DNA of 64,000 bases from positions 7,527,433-7,591,432 of the forward strand of contig WNKI01000001.1 of assembly GCA_015350385.1 (NCBI GenBank). The letters are read 5' to 3'. Within the stretch, counting starts at the first letter, position 1, and the number at the start of each line of letters is the position of its first letter. Origin of the DNA: Aculops lycopersici (lineage: Eukaryota > Arthropoda > Arachnida > Trombidiformes > Eriophyidae). Shown here piece after piece: positions 1 to 8,790 of this stretch. The position numbers and the translations under genes were made by a program. The notes below the pieces were generated by a model. It had not been told where the DNA came from. It was given only the letters and a program-made list of their open reading frames with translations, and did not search any database.

Positions 1-569
1 GTAGTATCATCCTTCTTCTCTATAGTGGACTCGCCAGTAGTTGTGGCACTACCCTTGCCAGCCTCAACTGGTTGATTATCTGTCTTTTTTACCTCACTAG
101 CGGTAGAATTTGAAGAGGTCGTCGCTTTGGAATCGCTGACATTCGCCGATTCAGTCTTAGATTTGGCTGATTCGACTTGTTGTTTGGCATTTGAGTTTAA
201 GTCGGCAGAAGGGGTATCGTCTTTGATTTTCCAAGGAGTTGATTCTGCTACTTGTTCAGACTGTTCGGCAGCTAGCCGCCTCTGTTCCTCGTCGGCTTGA
301 TCCTGAAGTGACATCTCTTTTACTTTCAATCCTGTGTAATCGCGTTTCTCTATATCTTCAAAATCTCTCCAATCGGCATCATCGGCGTCTAAGCCTAGCA
401 TACCGATTGCCGTCGAAGTCTTGACATCCTTCCTGGATGGATAGTCTGTTTGTCGTGCTCCCTCTTCCAATTCCCTAACCAGGGCGCCTGCAGATAATGC
501 GGCTTTTCCTTTGTCCTTGCCTCGTTTTTTGTCCTTCTTTGCGAAGAAATCATCTAATGAGTCTGCCAT
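1..569 (-). CDS. CDV3: CDV3-like protein, N-terminal part, runs off left edge
   Basis: A minus-strand frame opens with ATG at 569 and stays open to the window edge, about 189 codons. The N-terminus reads MADSLDDFFAKKDKK, matching the SLDNFFAKRDKKKKK start of vertebrate CDV3 (carnitine deficiency-associated protein 3). Near residue 75 a WRDFEDIEKRDYTGLKV stretch matches the second conserved CDV3 block (EWKELEQKEVDYSGLRV). Between and after these blocks the protein is low complexity, rich in Lys, Ala, Glu, Ser and Thr. The molecular function of the family is unknown. The C-terminal part lies outside the window. No intron is apparent in the visible part. Identification rests on two short conserved blocks in the right order. 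Confidence 0.8.
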   Translation of the reverse strand, partial: MADSLDDFFAKKDKKRGKDKGKAALSAGALVRELEEGARQTDYPSRKDVKTSTAIGMLGLDADDADWRDFEDIEKRDYTGLKVKEMSLQDQADEEQRRLAAEQSEQVAESTPWKIKDDTPSADLNSNAKQQVESAKSKTESANVSDSKATTSSNSTASEVKKTDNQPVEAGKGSATTTGESTIEKKDDT

Positions 570-1120
570 ACTGAGTGTACCCGGTGATTAGGTGTTATGT
601 AATAATTCAATATAGTTTTAATTAAGTTTTGGGTAATAATATGTTAGCTGAAAGACGCCAGCTTGTTGGTCGTGTTTTCAAAGAAATCTCCTCGCACGCC
701 ATAGGCCGCAGATTTCAAGCAAACAACTAGAAATTTTTGCGCAAAGCACAAATCCGCAATAGGCTTTTGCAGACCAACAACAGCGATAATATTAGCATGC
801 TGCTTGTCATTCGATGGGTTGTGCGCGCCAAAATTTAAAATGCCTCAGAGGCGCACAAAACCCTTAACCCGTTGAAACCTTAACTTAACGATATTTATAT
901 CATCAATGAGCTTTCCTCTAATCACATAGATCCATATTTGAGAAAGATTTCAGATTTGCCCAGGATTCAAGTTATGACTGAGAGAGAAGAAATATGTCTC
1001 GTTAAGACTGCCGAGCAGGCAGTTTATTTCCGGTCCGAGGTTTTAAAATCGAGCATTTATTCAAAAACAACGATAGAAGCGCTCATAGAAACTTTCTTGA
1101 GGATGTCGCACTCGTTGTAT
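570..1120. other. Intergenic spacer between CDV3-like and prolyl oligopeptidase genes
   Basis: Both flanking genes are on the minus strand, so this 551-bp spacer must hold the 3' UTR of the peptidase gene and the promoter of the CDV3-like gene. TTTATT motifs (AATAAA on the minus strand) occur near 1023 and 1057 and could serve the peptidase transcript. A short plus-strand open frame at 938-1153 has no recognisable similarity and is not called. Confidence 0.5.
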
Positions 1121-3247
1121 CTAATCATCGTTGTAGTGGTTTTCCAACTTTAAAACTGTATATAGGAACGAGTAGATATCCACATATTGATCAATTACCT
1201 TAGCAACTGGCTTACCAGCACCATGTCCGGCTTTCGTGTCCACTCTAATCAATAGTGGCGTCTCGGGTAATTTCTTACCAAGCTTGTGCTGTAGCTCCGC
1301 AATGAACTTGAAACTATGCGCAGGTACAACTCGATCATCGTGATCGGCTGTCAGCAGAAGTGTTGCCGGGTATCGCGTGGCATTATCCGGAATATTGTGG
1401 TACGGCGAATACTTGATCAAATTCTTGAAATGCTCCTCCTCTTCGGGATCTCCATAATCCGAAACCCATGCGTGTCCAATAGTAAACGACGAAAATCGCA
1501 CCATATCGAGAACACCAACATGACATAGGGTAGCACCAAATAAGTCCGGCCGTTGGTTCGACACTGCGGCCACCAACAGGCCACCATTCGATCCACCCTC
1601 AATGGCCAACCTATCGCGATTTGTGTATTTACTTTCAATCAAATACTCCCCGGCTGCGACAAAATCATCAAAAACATTCTGTTTGTTCAACAGTCTACCC
1701 GAGTCGTGCCAATTCTGACCAAGCTCGCCACCACCGCGAATGTTGGCCACAGCTAAAATTCCCTTAAAGTTTTTAAGCCAAGCAATGCGGTTGATATTAA
1801 AAGATGATGTGATTTGAATGTTAAAACCTCCGTAGCCATATAATACACAAGGGTTCGAACCGTCCATCACTAAATCCTTGCGTCTCACAATGAACATAGG
1901 TACCTCGGTATTATCTTTGCTTTTGTAGAAGATTTGCTCGATTGTGTATTCATCATGGTTGAAGTTTTTTGGTTTGCTCTGACGTAGTAACTTTGGTTCA
2001 GCTTGGAGATTGTCAAGACTGAAGTGGTAAGTTTGACCAGGAGTTAGGAAGGAAGTGAAATGGAAGAAGAACTCTCCATCGTTCCTCAAGCCTTGATGCT
2101 TGGAGATTGTTCCTGGAGGGAAATCAAACTTCTTTACTAGACTTCCTTCGAGTTTGTGTAGCTCAAGGTGGTAGACGACTTTACGCATAAAGTTGACCAA
2201 TACATAGTCTTGACCATCTTTGGTGTAAACCTCGGCCCAGTCTAGTACATCCTCTGGGTGGTTTGGTATAACATCAACCCAGTTATCTTCAGATGGATTT
2301 TTAAGATCTAGCTTGACGATGCGATAGTTTTTGGCATTCAAATTGGTTCTAAAGTATACTGTATCGCCGTTGTTGATAATATATTGAAGTACAGCATCCA
2401 TCTTAGTATAGATTGGTTTCATCTCAAACTTGTCTTGTGCGCCAAATTTGTCTAGCTCACAATAATACCAATCATTGTCTTGGCAACCATGGCGAGGAAA
2501 GACATGGAAATATTTGCCATCTTGAGAAACTTCAAATCCCAGATTCCACTTTGGATGGTCTGGGAAGTTAACCTTTAGAACGTCATCCTCTTGCTTGGTG
2601 CCTAATAAATGGTAATAGATCGTGTGATTCTCATTCGAGTCAATCACAGTTCCATCAGCTTGACCCTTGTGAGCTGGGTACTGAGCGTAGAAGAATCCCT
2701 TGTTGTCGTGAGTCCAGTCGATGTTCGAAAACTTGGCCTTAGTCAACTTGTCCTCTAGATCTGCCCCAGTGTTCACGTCGCGAACTCGGATTTCCATCCA
2801 ATCGGATCCACTGTAGCTGAGTCCATAGGCAAAGTATTTACCATCAGAGGAGAAGGCAGTTCGCGACAAGGCTACTGTACCATCCTCACTCAATAAATTG
2901 GGGTCAAAAAATACAACTGGCTCACTATCCAAAGTATCTTGCTGGTACAAAACAGATTGTGGCTGGAGTCCAGAGTTCATGTAGAAATAATACTTTTTAC
3001 CTCCTTTAAATGGACAACCAACTTTTACATAATCCTGGTTGGCTGTCAACATTTCCTTGAATCTCTTACGATGAGGACACCTATTCAAGAATGGCTCTGT
3101 TATCTCATTTTGTTTCTTGACAAAGTTTATCGTCTTCTCCGACTTTGGATCCTCCAGGTAACGATACGGATCAGGGACATCGACACCAAAAATCTTGTCA
3201 ACAATGTCCTGTCTTTCGATATCGGGGTAGGTGAAGTTGGTTGTCAT
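1121..3247 (-). CDS. PREP: Prolyl oligopeptidase (prolyl endopeptidase, family S9A)
   Basis: An intronless 708-codon gene. Prolyl oligopeptidase is a cytosolic serine peptidase that cleaves after proline in peptides of roughly 30 residues or fewer. The frame opens near the N-terminus with the family motif DPYRYLEDP, then a beta-propeller region of about 350 residues, then the alpha/beta-hydrolase domain. The nucleophile is in GGSNGG (Ser about 553), the acid in ADHDDR (Asp about 637-638) and the base in AGHGAGKP (His about 675). These numbers nearly coincide with the porcine enzyme (554/641/680). The open frame extends 84 codons upstream to 3499 but contains no ATG there, so ATG at 3245-3247 is the start. 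The length matches the usual ~710 aa. The nearest upstream gene, PDI, is divergent. Confidence 0.95.
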   Translation of the reverse strand: MTTNFTYPDIERQDIVDKIFGVDVPDPYRYLEDPKSEKTINFVKKQNEITEPFLNRCPHRKRFKEMLTANQDYVKVGCPFKGGKKYYFYMNSGLQPQSVLYQQDTLDSEPVVFFDPNLLSEDGTVALSRTAFSSDGKYFAYGLSYSGSDWMEIRVRDVNTGADLEDKLTKAKFSNIDWTHDNKGFFYAQYPAHKGQADGTVIDSNENHTIYYHLLGTKQEDDVLKVNFPDHPKWNLGFEVSQDGKYFHVFPRHGCQDNDWYYCELDKFGAQDKFEMKPIYTKMDAVLQYIINNGDTVYFRTNLNAKNYRIVKLDLKNPSEDNWVDVIPNHPEDVLDWAEVYTKDGQDYVLVNFMRKVVYHLELHKLEGSLVKKFDFPPGTISKHQGLRNDGEFFFHFTSFLTPGQTYHFSLDNLQAEPKLLRQSKPKNFNHDEYTIEQIFYKSKDNTEVPMFIVRRKDLVMDGSNPCVLYGYGGFNIQITSSFNINRIAWLKNFKGILAVANIRGGGELGQNWHDSGRLLNKQNVFDDFVAAGEYLIESKYTNRDRLAIEGGSNGGLLVAAVSNQRPDLFGATLCHVGVLDMVRFSSFTIGHAWVSDYGDPEEEEHFKNLIKYSPYHNIPDNATRYPATLLLTADHDDRVVPAHSFKFIAELQHKLGKKLPETPLLIRVDTKAGHGAGKPVAKVIDQYVDIYSFLYTVLKLENHYNDD

Positions 3248-3995
3248 CTTGTTGATTGATGCTGATAAATTGGTTTTGTTAATAGAATCAAAACTAGAAT
3301 AGAGAATAGCTTTTGTTGAAAAGGGCGCTATAGATGTATGAATTTTGGGCAAAAAGCCTAAAGCTGTAACAGCTGGAGTTGTTAGCGCTTTTGTTGGGGT
3401 TAGTATGTTTGAATGGCTTAGGGTGGCGTATGAGTATCTGAGTATATGGCGTTGGACGGATAATGTATAATAGAGTATAATTAAAGAGTTACGCCGCAAG
3501 GCAGCCAGTTTGATAGATTATTCACTGGCAAGTGGCGCTGTTGGCAGAGGTTGATTGTTCTGTGCTATTATGCTGCTCGATTGTAAACTAAATGATACGA
3601 AACTAGCTTAGCAGAAGTGTTATACAATGAGAAATTGAGTTACAATAGATCACTAGGTTTAGCGGAGGTTCTTCACATTGAAGAGGATAACGAAGACAAA
3701 CGAAAGTTTGACACCAAGACCCTGAGCAACTTTATCAGTTTTGTTTGTTGTTCGCTCGGTCACTCATCTGATGCCCAAATTTATGAAAACGAATACGTAA
3801 TTTGCCTTTCATTGCAGCACGAATTGCAAAAATCACACACATAGCCAAAAGTTGGGCACATACTTCTTTGTGCGAACTAGCCAAGTTTGTATGCCATTGT
3901 GTTGGGCCGAAAATTCAAATGCCCAATCTGACACTAGGCGGTCAAAAAACGCGCTACTTCAAAGAAGCGCAGGCGCACTGACTTTGTCGATTGGG

Positions 3996-4003
3996 TGACG
4001 TGG
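3996..4003 (+). promoter_or_regulatory. UPRE-like element (TGACGTGG) next to an inverted CCAAT box
   Basis: TGACGTGG matches the XBP1/ATF6 unfolded-protein-response element consensus TGACGTGG/A. ATTGG, an inverted CCAAT box, lies 1 bp upstream at 3990-3994. It sits about 860 bp upstream of the PDI start codon but only 27 bp before the last base of a putative 5' UTR exon ending at the 4031 donor. PDI is a standard UPR target, so placement next to this gene is meaningful. The functional role is inferred. Confidence 0.5.
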
Positions 4004-4066
4004 ATTTGCAATGGAGATAAAGAAAGATTTGTAAGTGCGTTTTTCAGTCGCCGTCCCCTGTGTGTA

Positions 4067-4095
4067 TTACAGGATCCCAATGATGGATCCTGTAA
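4067..4095. repeat. Perfect inverted repeat, 11-bp stem, 7-nt loop
   Basis: TTACAGGATCC at 4067-4077 is followed by a 7-nt spacer and its exact reverse complement at 4085-4095. It lies between two divergent genes, inside the putative PDI 5' UTR intron. The function is unknown. Confidence 0.8.
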
Positions 4096-4862
4096 ACTTT
4101 GGAAGCTTCAGAAAGTCTAATTGAAACTGTATGTGTATGTGTGTGTTTTGTACGGATGTGCTGAATTGGATGGCATGACAACTTGTCGCAGCGGAGGTCC
4201 CAAGCTATCTCTCTTCCCCAAACAGAGACCGACGTTTCAGTTGCAAATTTAGCCCAAAATTTCGTCGTATGAAAAAAGGCAAAAAAATTAACACAGGATT
4301 TCAGACAGACAAATTTAGGGAACTTTTCTTTTCCCCATTATTGACCCCCAAATTTTTTCGACCTATCCGACCACAAGGGGGGAAACTGATAACTTCCATA
4401 GGGTTCTGCATTGAATTTCAGAGCCCAGGTGGCGCTGTTTTGGGCCAAAATGGCGAATTTTGTTGTGCTGGTCGAGAAGATTGTTAAAACAAGAAACGCC
4501 GGTCTCCAATACACCGAGGCCTAACATTTGCAATGGCCAAAGGTACACTATAACACGCAAACACTCAAAGGAACACACACACACTGACAGACAGCATCTC
4601 GCATGCATGATTTCCCATTGAGAACCCCGCGAGTCGCTTCACATCAATTGAGACAGGTAGAATCCAACACCGATTGACTGTACAAAGAGACTTGTCACGA
4701 ACATTATCACTATATGTGTCTATCCTATTCACATATTAATTTACATTGACACCATTATTGGTAGTTGTCATCCTTATAATTACAATTCATAACAACCTAA
4801 AAACAATCCAATCAACACACAATCCACGAAAACAATAAGATACAAAACAATTAGAATTGATT

Positions 4863-6392
4863 ATGAAATTCACAATATTTATGTTCATATGCCTAACGGC
4901 GCAATTAGCTTATGCTGATTCAGAATCAGATGGATTCGAACGCGACGAGGGTATTGTTGTTCTAAAGGGTGACAACTTCCAGAAAGCATTAGATCATTTT
5001 GACAATGTTCTCGTTGAATTCTATGCCCCGTGGTGTGGACATTGCAAGGCTTTCGCACCTGATTATGTCAAGATTGCATCCATCCTAAAGGAGAAGGGAC
5101 AAAATGTTGTTTGTGCCAAAGTTGATGCGCCAGAGGAGCAGGAGCTCATCGAGAAATACGACATTCAGGGCTTCCCTACATTGAAATTATTCCGCAAAGA
5201 TAAGAAACCAGACGCCTATCAAGGATTCCGTAGTGTTGACTCTCTTGTTGACTGGGTTACCCGTAAGATTGGGCCACCAGCTGTCGTTTTGGATGATCAT
5301 GAGACTGCTCACAAGTTCAAAGATTCGGCCGAGGTTGTTGTTGTTGCCTTTTACAAGGATCCCGCTTCCAATGAGTCATTGACATTCTCTTATGTTGCTG
5401 ACCAATACGATGACTACAAATTTGCCATCACCCACAAGGACGACGTTGCCACTCATATAGGTTTCACAGACGAGGGAATCAAAATGTTCAAGAAATTCGA
5501 CGAGGGTGTTGTAGATTATGACCAAGACGTTAAGTCCATCTCAGACATGAAGAAATTTATTCAAGCCAACAGTTTGCCTTTAGTTGTCACCTTTGACCAA
5601 AAGAATGCACAAAAAATCTTTGGTGGCGACATTAAGGCCCACAACCTATTGTTCCTGAGCAAAAACGATGCTAGAACTCCCGATATCATTGAGGAGTTCA
5701 AGAAGGGTGCAGCCAATTTCAAGACCAAGGTTTTGTTTGTTGTCATCGACAGTGACCAAGATGAGCATGAGAGAATCATCGAATACTTTGGCCTCAAGAA
5801 GGAGGAGCTACCAGGCCTGAGATTTATCAAGCTCCACGAGGAGATGACCAAGTACAAGTACCCACATGAAGAGTTGGTCGCTGACAAGATTACTTCATTC
5901 GTCGAGGGAGTCTTGGATGGATCAATAAAACCTCACTTATTGACACAAGACCTGCCAGAAGATTGGGACAAGAACCCGGTGAAGGTTTTGGTTGGAACTA
6001 ACTTTGACGATGTCGCTTTTGACAAGTCCAAGGATGTCTTGGTTGAGTTCTATGCCCCATGGTGCGGCCACTGCAAGGCCCTTGCTCCAATTTACCAGCA
6101 ACTCGGTGAGAAGTTTAAGGACCACGAGTCAATTGTAATTGCCAAGATGGACGCTGCTAGCAACGAGCTTGAACACACCAGAGTGAACTCATACCCAACA
6201 ATCAAACTATACAAGAAGGAGACAAATGAGGCCATTGAGTACAATGGCGAAAGAACTCTCGAGGGACTGAGCAAGTTTTTGGAGACAGGTGGCGACTATG
6301 GTCGTGCCGCTCCAGATGATGTTAGCGAGGAGGCCGATGAGCCAGAGGCCGATGAGAGCGGAAAGCAAGCCGACAAACACGACGAACTTTAG
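4863..6392 (+). CDS. P4HB: Protein disulfide isomerase, ER lumen
   Basis: An intronless 509-aa PDI that forms and rearranges disulfides in the endoplasmic reticulum and can also be the beta subunit of prolyl 4-hydroxylase. An N-terminal signal peptide (MKFTIFMFICLTAQLAYA) precedes the a domain with active site WCGHC at residues 57-61. The b and b' domains follow, then a second WCGHC at 400-404 in the a' domain, an acidic tail and the C-terminal retention signal HDEL. Length and order match animal PDI of ~500 aa. The start is the ATG at 4863; the in-frame codon at 4857 is TTG. A UPR-like element and a putative 5' UTR splice donor lie upstream. Confidence 0.97.
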   Translation: MKFTIFMFICLTAQLAYADSESDGFERDEGIVVLKGDNFQKALDHFDNVLVEFYAPWCGHCKAFAPDYVKIASILKEKGQNVVCAKVDAPEEQELIEKYDIQGFPTLKLFRKDKKPDAYQGFRSVDSLVDWVTRKIGPPAVVLDDHETAHKFKDSAEVVVVAFYKDPASNESLTFSYVADQYDDYKFAITHKDDVATHIGFTDEGIKMFKKFDEGVVDYDQDVKSISDMKKFIQANSLPLVVTFDQKNAQKIFGGDIKAHNLLFLSKNDARTPDIIEEFKKGAANFKTKVLFVVIDSDQDEHERIIEYFGLKKEELPGLRFIKLHEEMTKYKYPHEELVADKITSFVEGVLDGSIKPHLLTQDLPEDWDKNPVKVLVGTNFDDVAFDKSKDVLVEFYAPWCGHCKALAPIYQQLGEKFKDHESIVIAKMDAASNELEHTRVNSYPTIKLYKKETNEAIEYNGERTLEGLSKFLETGGDYGRAAPDDVSEEADEPEADESGKQADKHDEL

Positions 6393-8790
6393 ATGATCAT
6401 CTGTACCTAGCAACCGTAGATAAGAAAGTGGGGAAATGAATGAAGTAGATTATGAGGACCATTTACATGGTTAGTCTCTGAGAGAACATATCAGATTTTC
6501 TTCTGCGGCATCTCGACCTCTTGAAACTCTGCACCTTTCCCTTCATATTGATATGAGATGGATCATCATGATGTAGGGAAGAAAAAAAACTTGTCATAAT
6601 TGTAAACAAACTCCCCCCCCCTCTACCAACTATAAATTCATTACTTCCCACAGACCAGGAAAATTTATATCTACAAATTGTGCAAGAAGAATTCATACAA
6701 CCCAAAATTCAACGTCATCACCCTTTAAACCAATTCAACAAACAACCGCAACAAAACAAACACATTCTGATTATATATGTAGACTATTGAACATAACAAA
6801 ACAGACACACATGTGCAAAACTTCGGAAATCAACAATTTTCGATTGAATATGATGAAATAGAAAGAGAGTAATATTTATGGACCATATAAACTATTGTAA
6901 ACACAAGACAAATTCTCCCATAGACTGTGAAATCTTTATGATTTTTTCGTTTCCCGCAGTACGACTATTACCATCACTACTGAGATTATCATCAACCCGA
7001 CATCCGATCGCGTCAACCAAGATGCGGTTTGTGCAAGTGGCTAGTGATTATAAATGAATGTCTTGCCACTGACGTGAATTCTAGCAACCGAATTGATTTT
7101 GAAACTCGTTTACTGGCCGTAACTTCTACTTGTTTCCGCATCCAGACTTCGTTATTGACCAATTTGATGCCGACAAGTTGAGCGAGCGAGCGAAAGACAG
7201 CAACTGAAGCGTCAGGTAGGTTACAGTCTCAACTTTCTCTAATTGTGGTTTAGAACTTGCCCACTAGTTGTCTGTAACTCGCTAGCTAGCTGTAGCGTGC
7301 TAGATTACCGGCCACTTATTGGCAGTGGAATCTTCACACCTGATCGGCCACTAGAAGGCTTGGCGGTCGTAAAAGTAAGCTAACGCGGATCAACTGACCG
7401 ACTGCATCCATTTGCTCATCATGAGAAGCTTGAAGTTGTGCAAGAGTCTTGGTGAAGGATCAACCGCCGGCTAAAGAGCACGAAACAACCAGTTGATTCT
7501 TAAGCGTATCATCCTACCTGTACCTCTTTGCAGCTGGGAGTTGACTTTACCGTACGTCACTCTCGACTTGGTTGCGGTGGGTCATAATGGACGTGTTAAC
7601 TGGAGAGTTTTGTCTAGACTCCCAGGTAGAGTGTTGATAAAACATATTACACGGTGGCAATCAGCTAGACATAGAAGTATAACCGACAACAACAACAACA
7701 GCCACTACAACAAATAAATTGGTGCAAATTTATTAGTTTGGTATAGCAGTGCGTAGCTTGCTCGGCAAATAACCATAATGCGCGCGCGAGCTCGAGAACG
7801 GAGAGAGCCGACTACCTGTTGGACTGGCAAAAATGCGGTTATGCATCTTTGCCATAGTTGTCTTACATTTATGGGCGTTTACTTATACCACAACGCATAG
7901 ATAGATTGCATTGAGCATCCTCCTTCCCTAAGTCTTCCTCCACTTTCTCCTCCTCCTCCTCCACCTCACCCATTAGGTGATCTTTTCTCATCTTCAAAAA
8001 CAAGCTAAATTCAAGTTTATGGCCACTGTACTCGTGAACTGTGATGAGATTCCTCAAGCTGGAGCTTGCTAATAAATAAGAGACAACAAAAAAGGTTGAA
8101 GCTCTTGGGTTTGATTGGATAGGATTTGAAAAACAACTTGCAGTTAATGAGTCTATATCACATATGATCTCAGTATCTCGTGATACCTGAGCGAGCTCTT
8201 TTGAAAAAAGAGTTTTGTGGCCATTAATCAAAGGGATTCTTTACTGTGGGGTCTCCGCATCATAGTTGTCAGTAACTCAGTCCTCATCTTATCTTTTAGT
8301 TCAAGATTGTTTCCCTCATCTCTCTTCTCGTGTGTGTGTAGTTTATCGTTATCTTCACTACCTCTCTATCTCGCTACCCTTCTCTCTTTTTCTGTTAGTC
8401 GTCAGATTCGAGGAAAATCAACAGGTGTTAATCAGCTGCGCGTTCCTCATCAACCTAAGCTCACAGTAAGCGAGCGGGAAGTTAACACAAGTTCAAGCTT
8501 GGGCCACGGAGTTAGTAGTTACCTGTTGATTCACCTGAGAGTCTCGTTGAGTGGGAGAGAGTAGAGACAAGGCGCCAACCGCATACCATGAGCACGTAAT
8601 CGAGAGGCGTCTTGTAAAACCATTGAGTTATCCACAAACAAGATAACGAATCAATCATCTAATCGACAGGAGGATCAATCAAATCTTCAAGCTAACGGTC
8701 TCTATTGAAGGGAGCCCAAGCCGAATGCAAACAAAGAAAGAACAAGAAAGAAAATAAGAAGAATATTTGTGTTCGAAAATCAACACAATA
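6393..8790. other. Intergenic region between PDI and peroxidase
   Basis: 2.4 kb holding the PDI 3' UTR and the promoter and 5' UTR of the peroxidase gene. A CAG|GTAGGT string near 7215 could be a 5' UTR splice donor. AACAGGTG occurs near 8420. Short open frames (7493-7717, 7869-8231, 8217-8564) show no conserved features. I see no RNA gene. Confidence 0.4.

Larger units (their letters stand above)
3248..4862. other. Divergent intergenic region, prolyl oligopeptidase / PDI
   Basis: 1.6 kb between two divergently transcribed genes. It contains a TGACGTGG element (3996-4003), a perfect 11-bp hairpin (4067-4095) and a strong GTAAGT donor at 4031 preceded by a purine-rich stretch. The donor is compatible with a 5' UTR intron of the PDI gene. 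No clear acceptor was fixed: AG at 4772-4773 and AG at 4853-4854 are candidates. Short open frames at 3617-3844 and 4269-4487 have no recognisable homology. Confidence 0.5.

Noticed and set aside
938..1153. 71-codon plus-strand frame downstream of prolyl oligopeptidase
   Set aside because: It overlaps the peptidase 3' end, with no conserved features.
3248..3499. 84-codon N-terminal extension of prolyl oligopeptidase resembling a mitochondrial presequence
   Set aside because: The only candidate upstream start is a TTG codon. There is no ATG before 3247, and starting there gives the normal family length.
8767..8790. Earlier start of the peroxidase
   Set aside because: The codon at 8767 is TTG. 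The ATG at 8791 begins a clean signal peptide.
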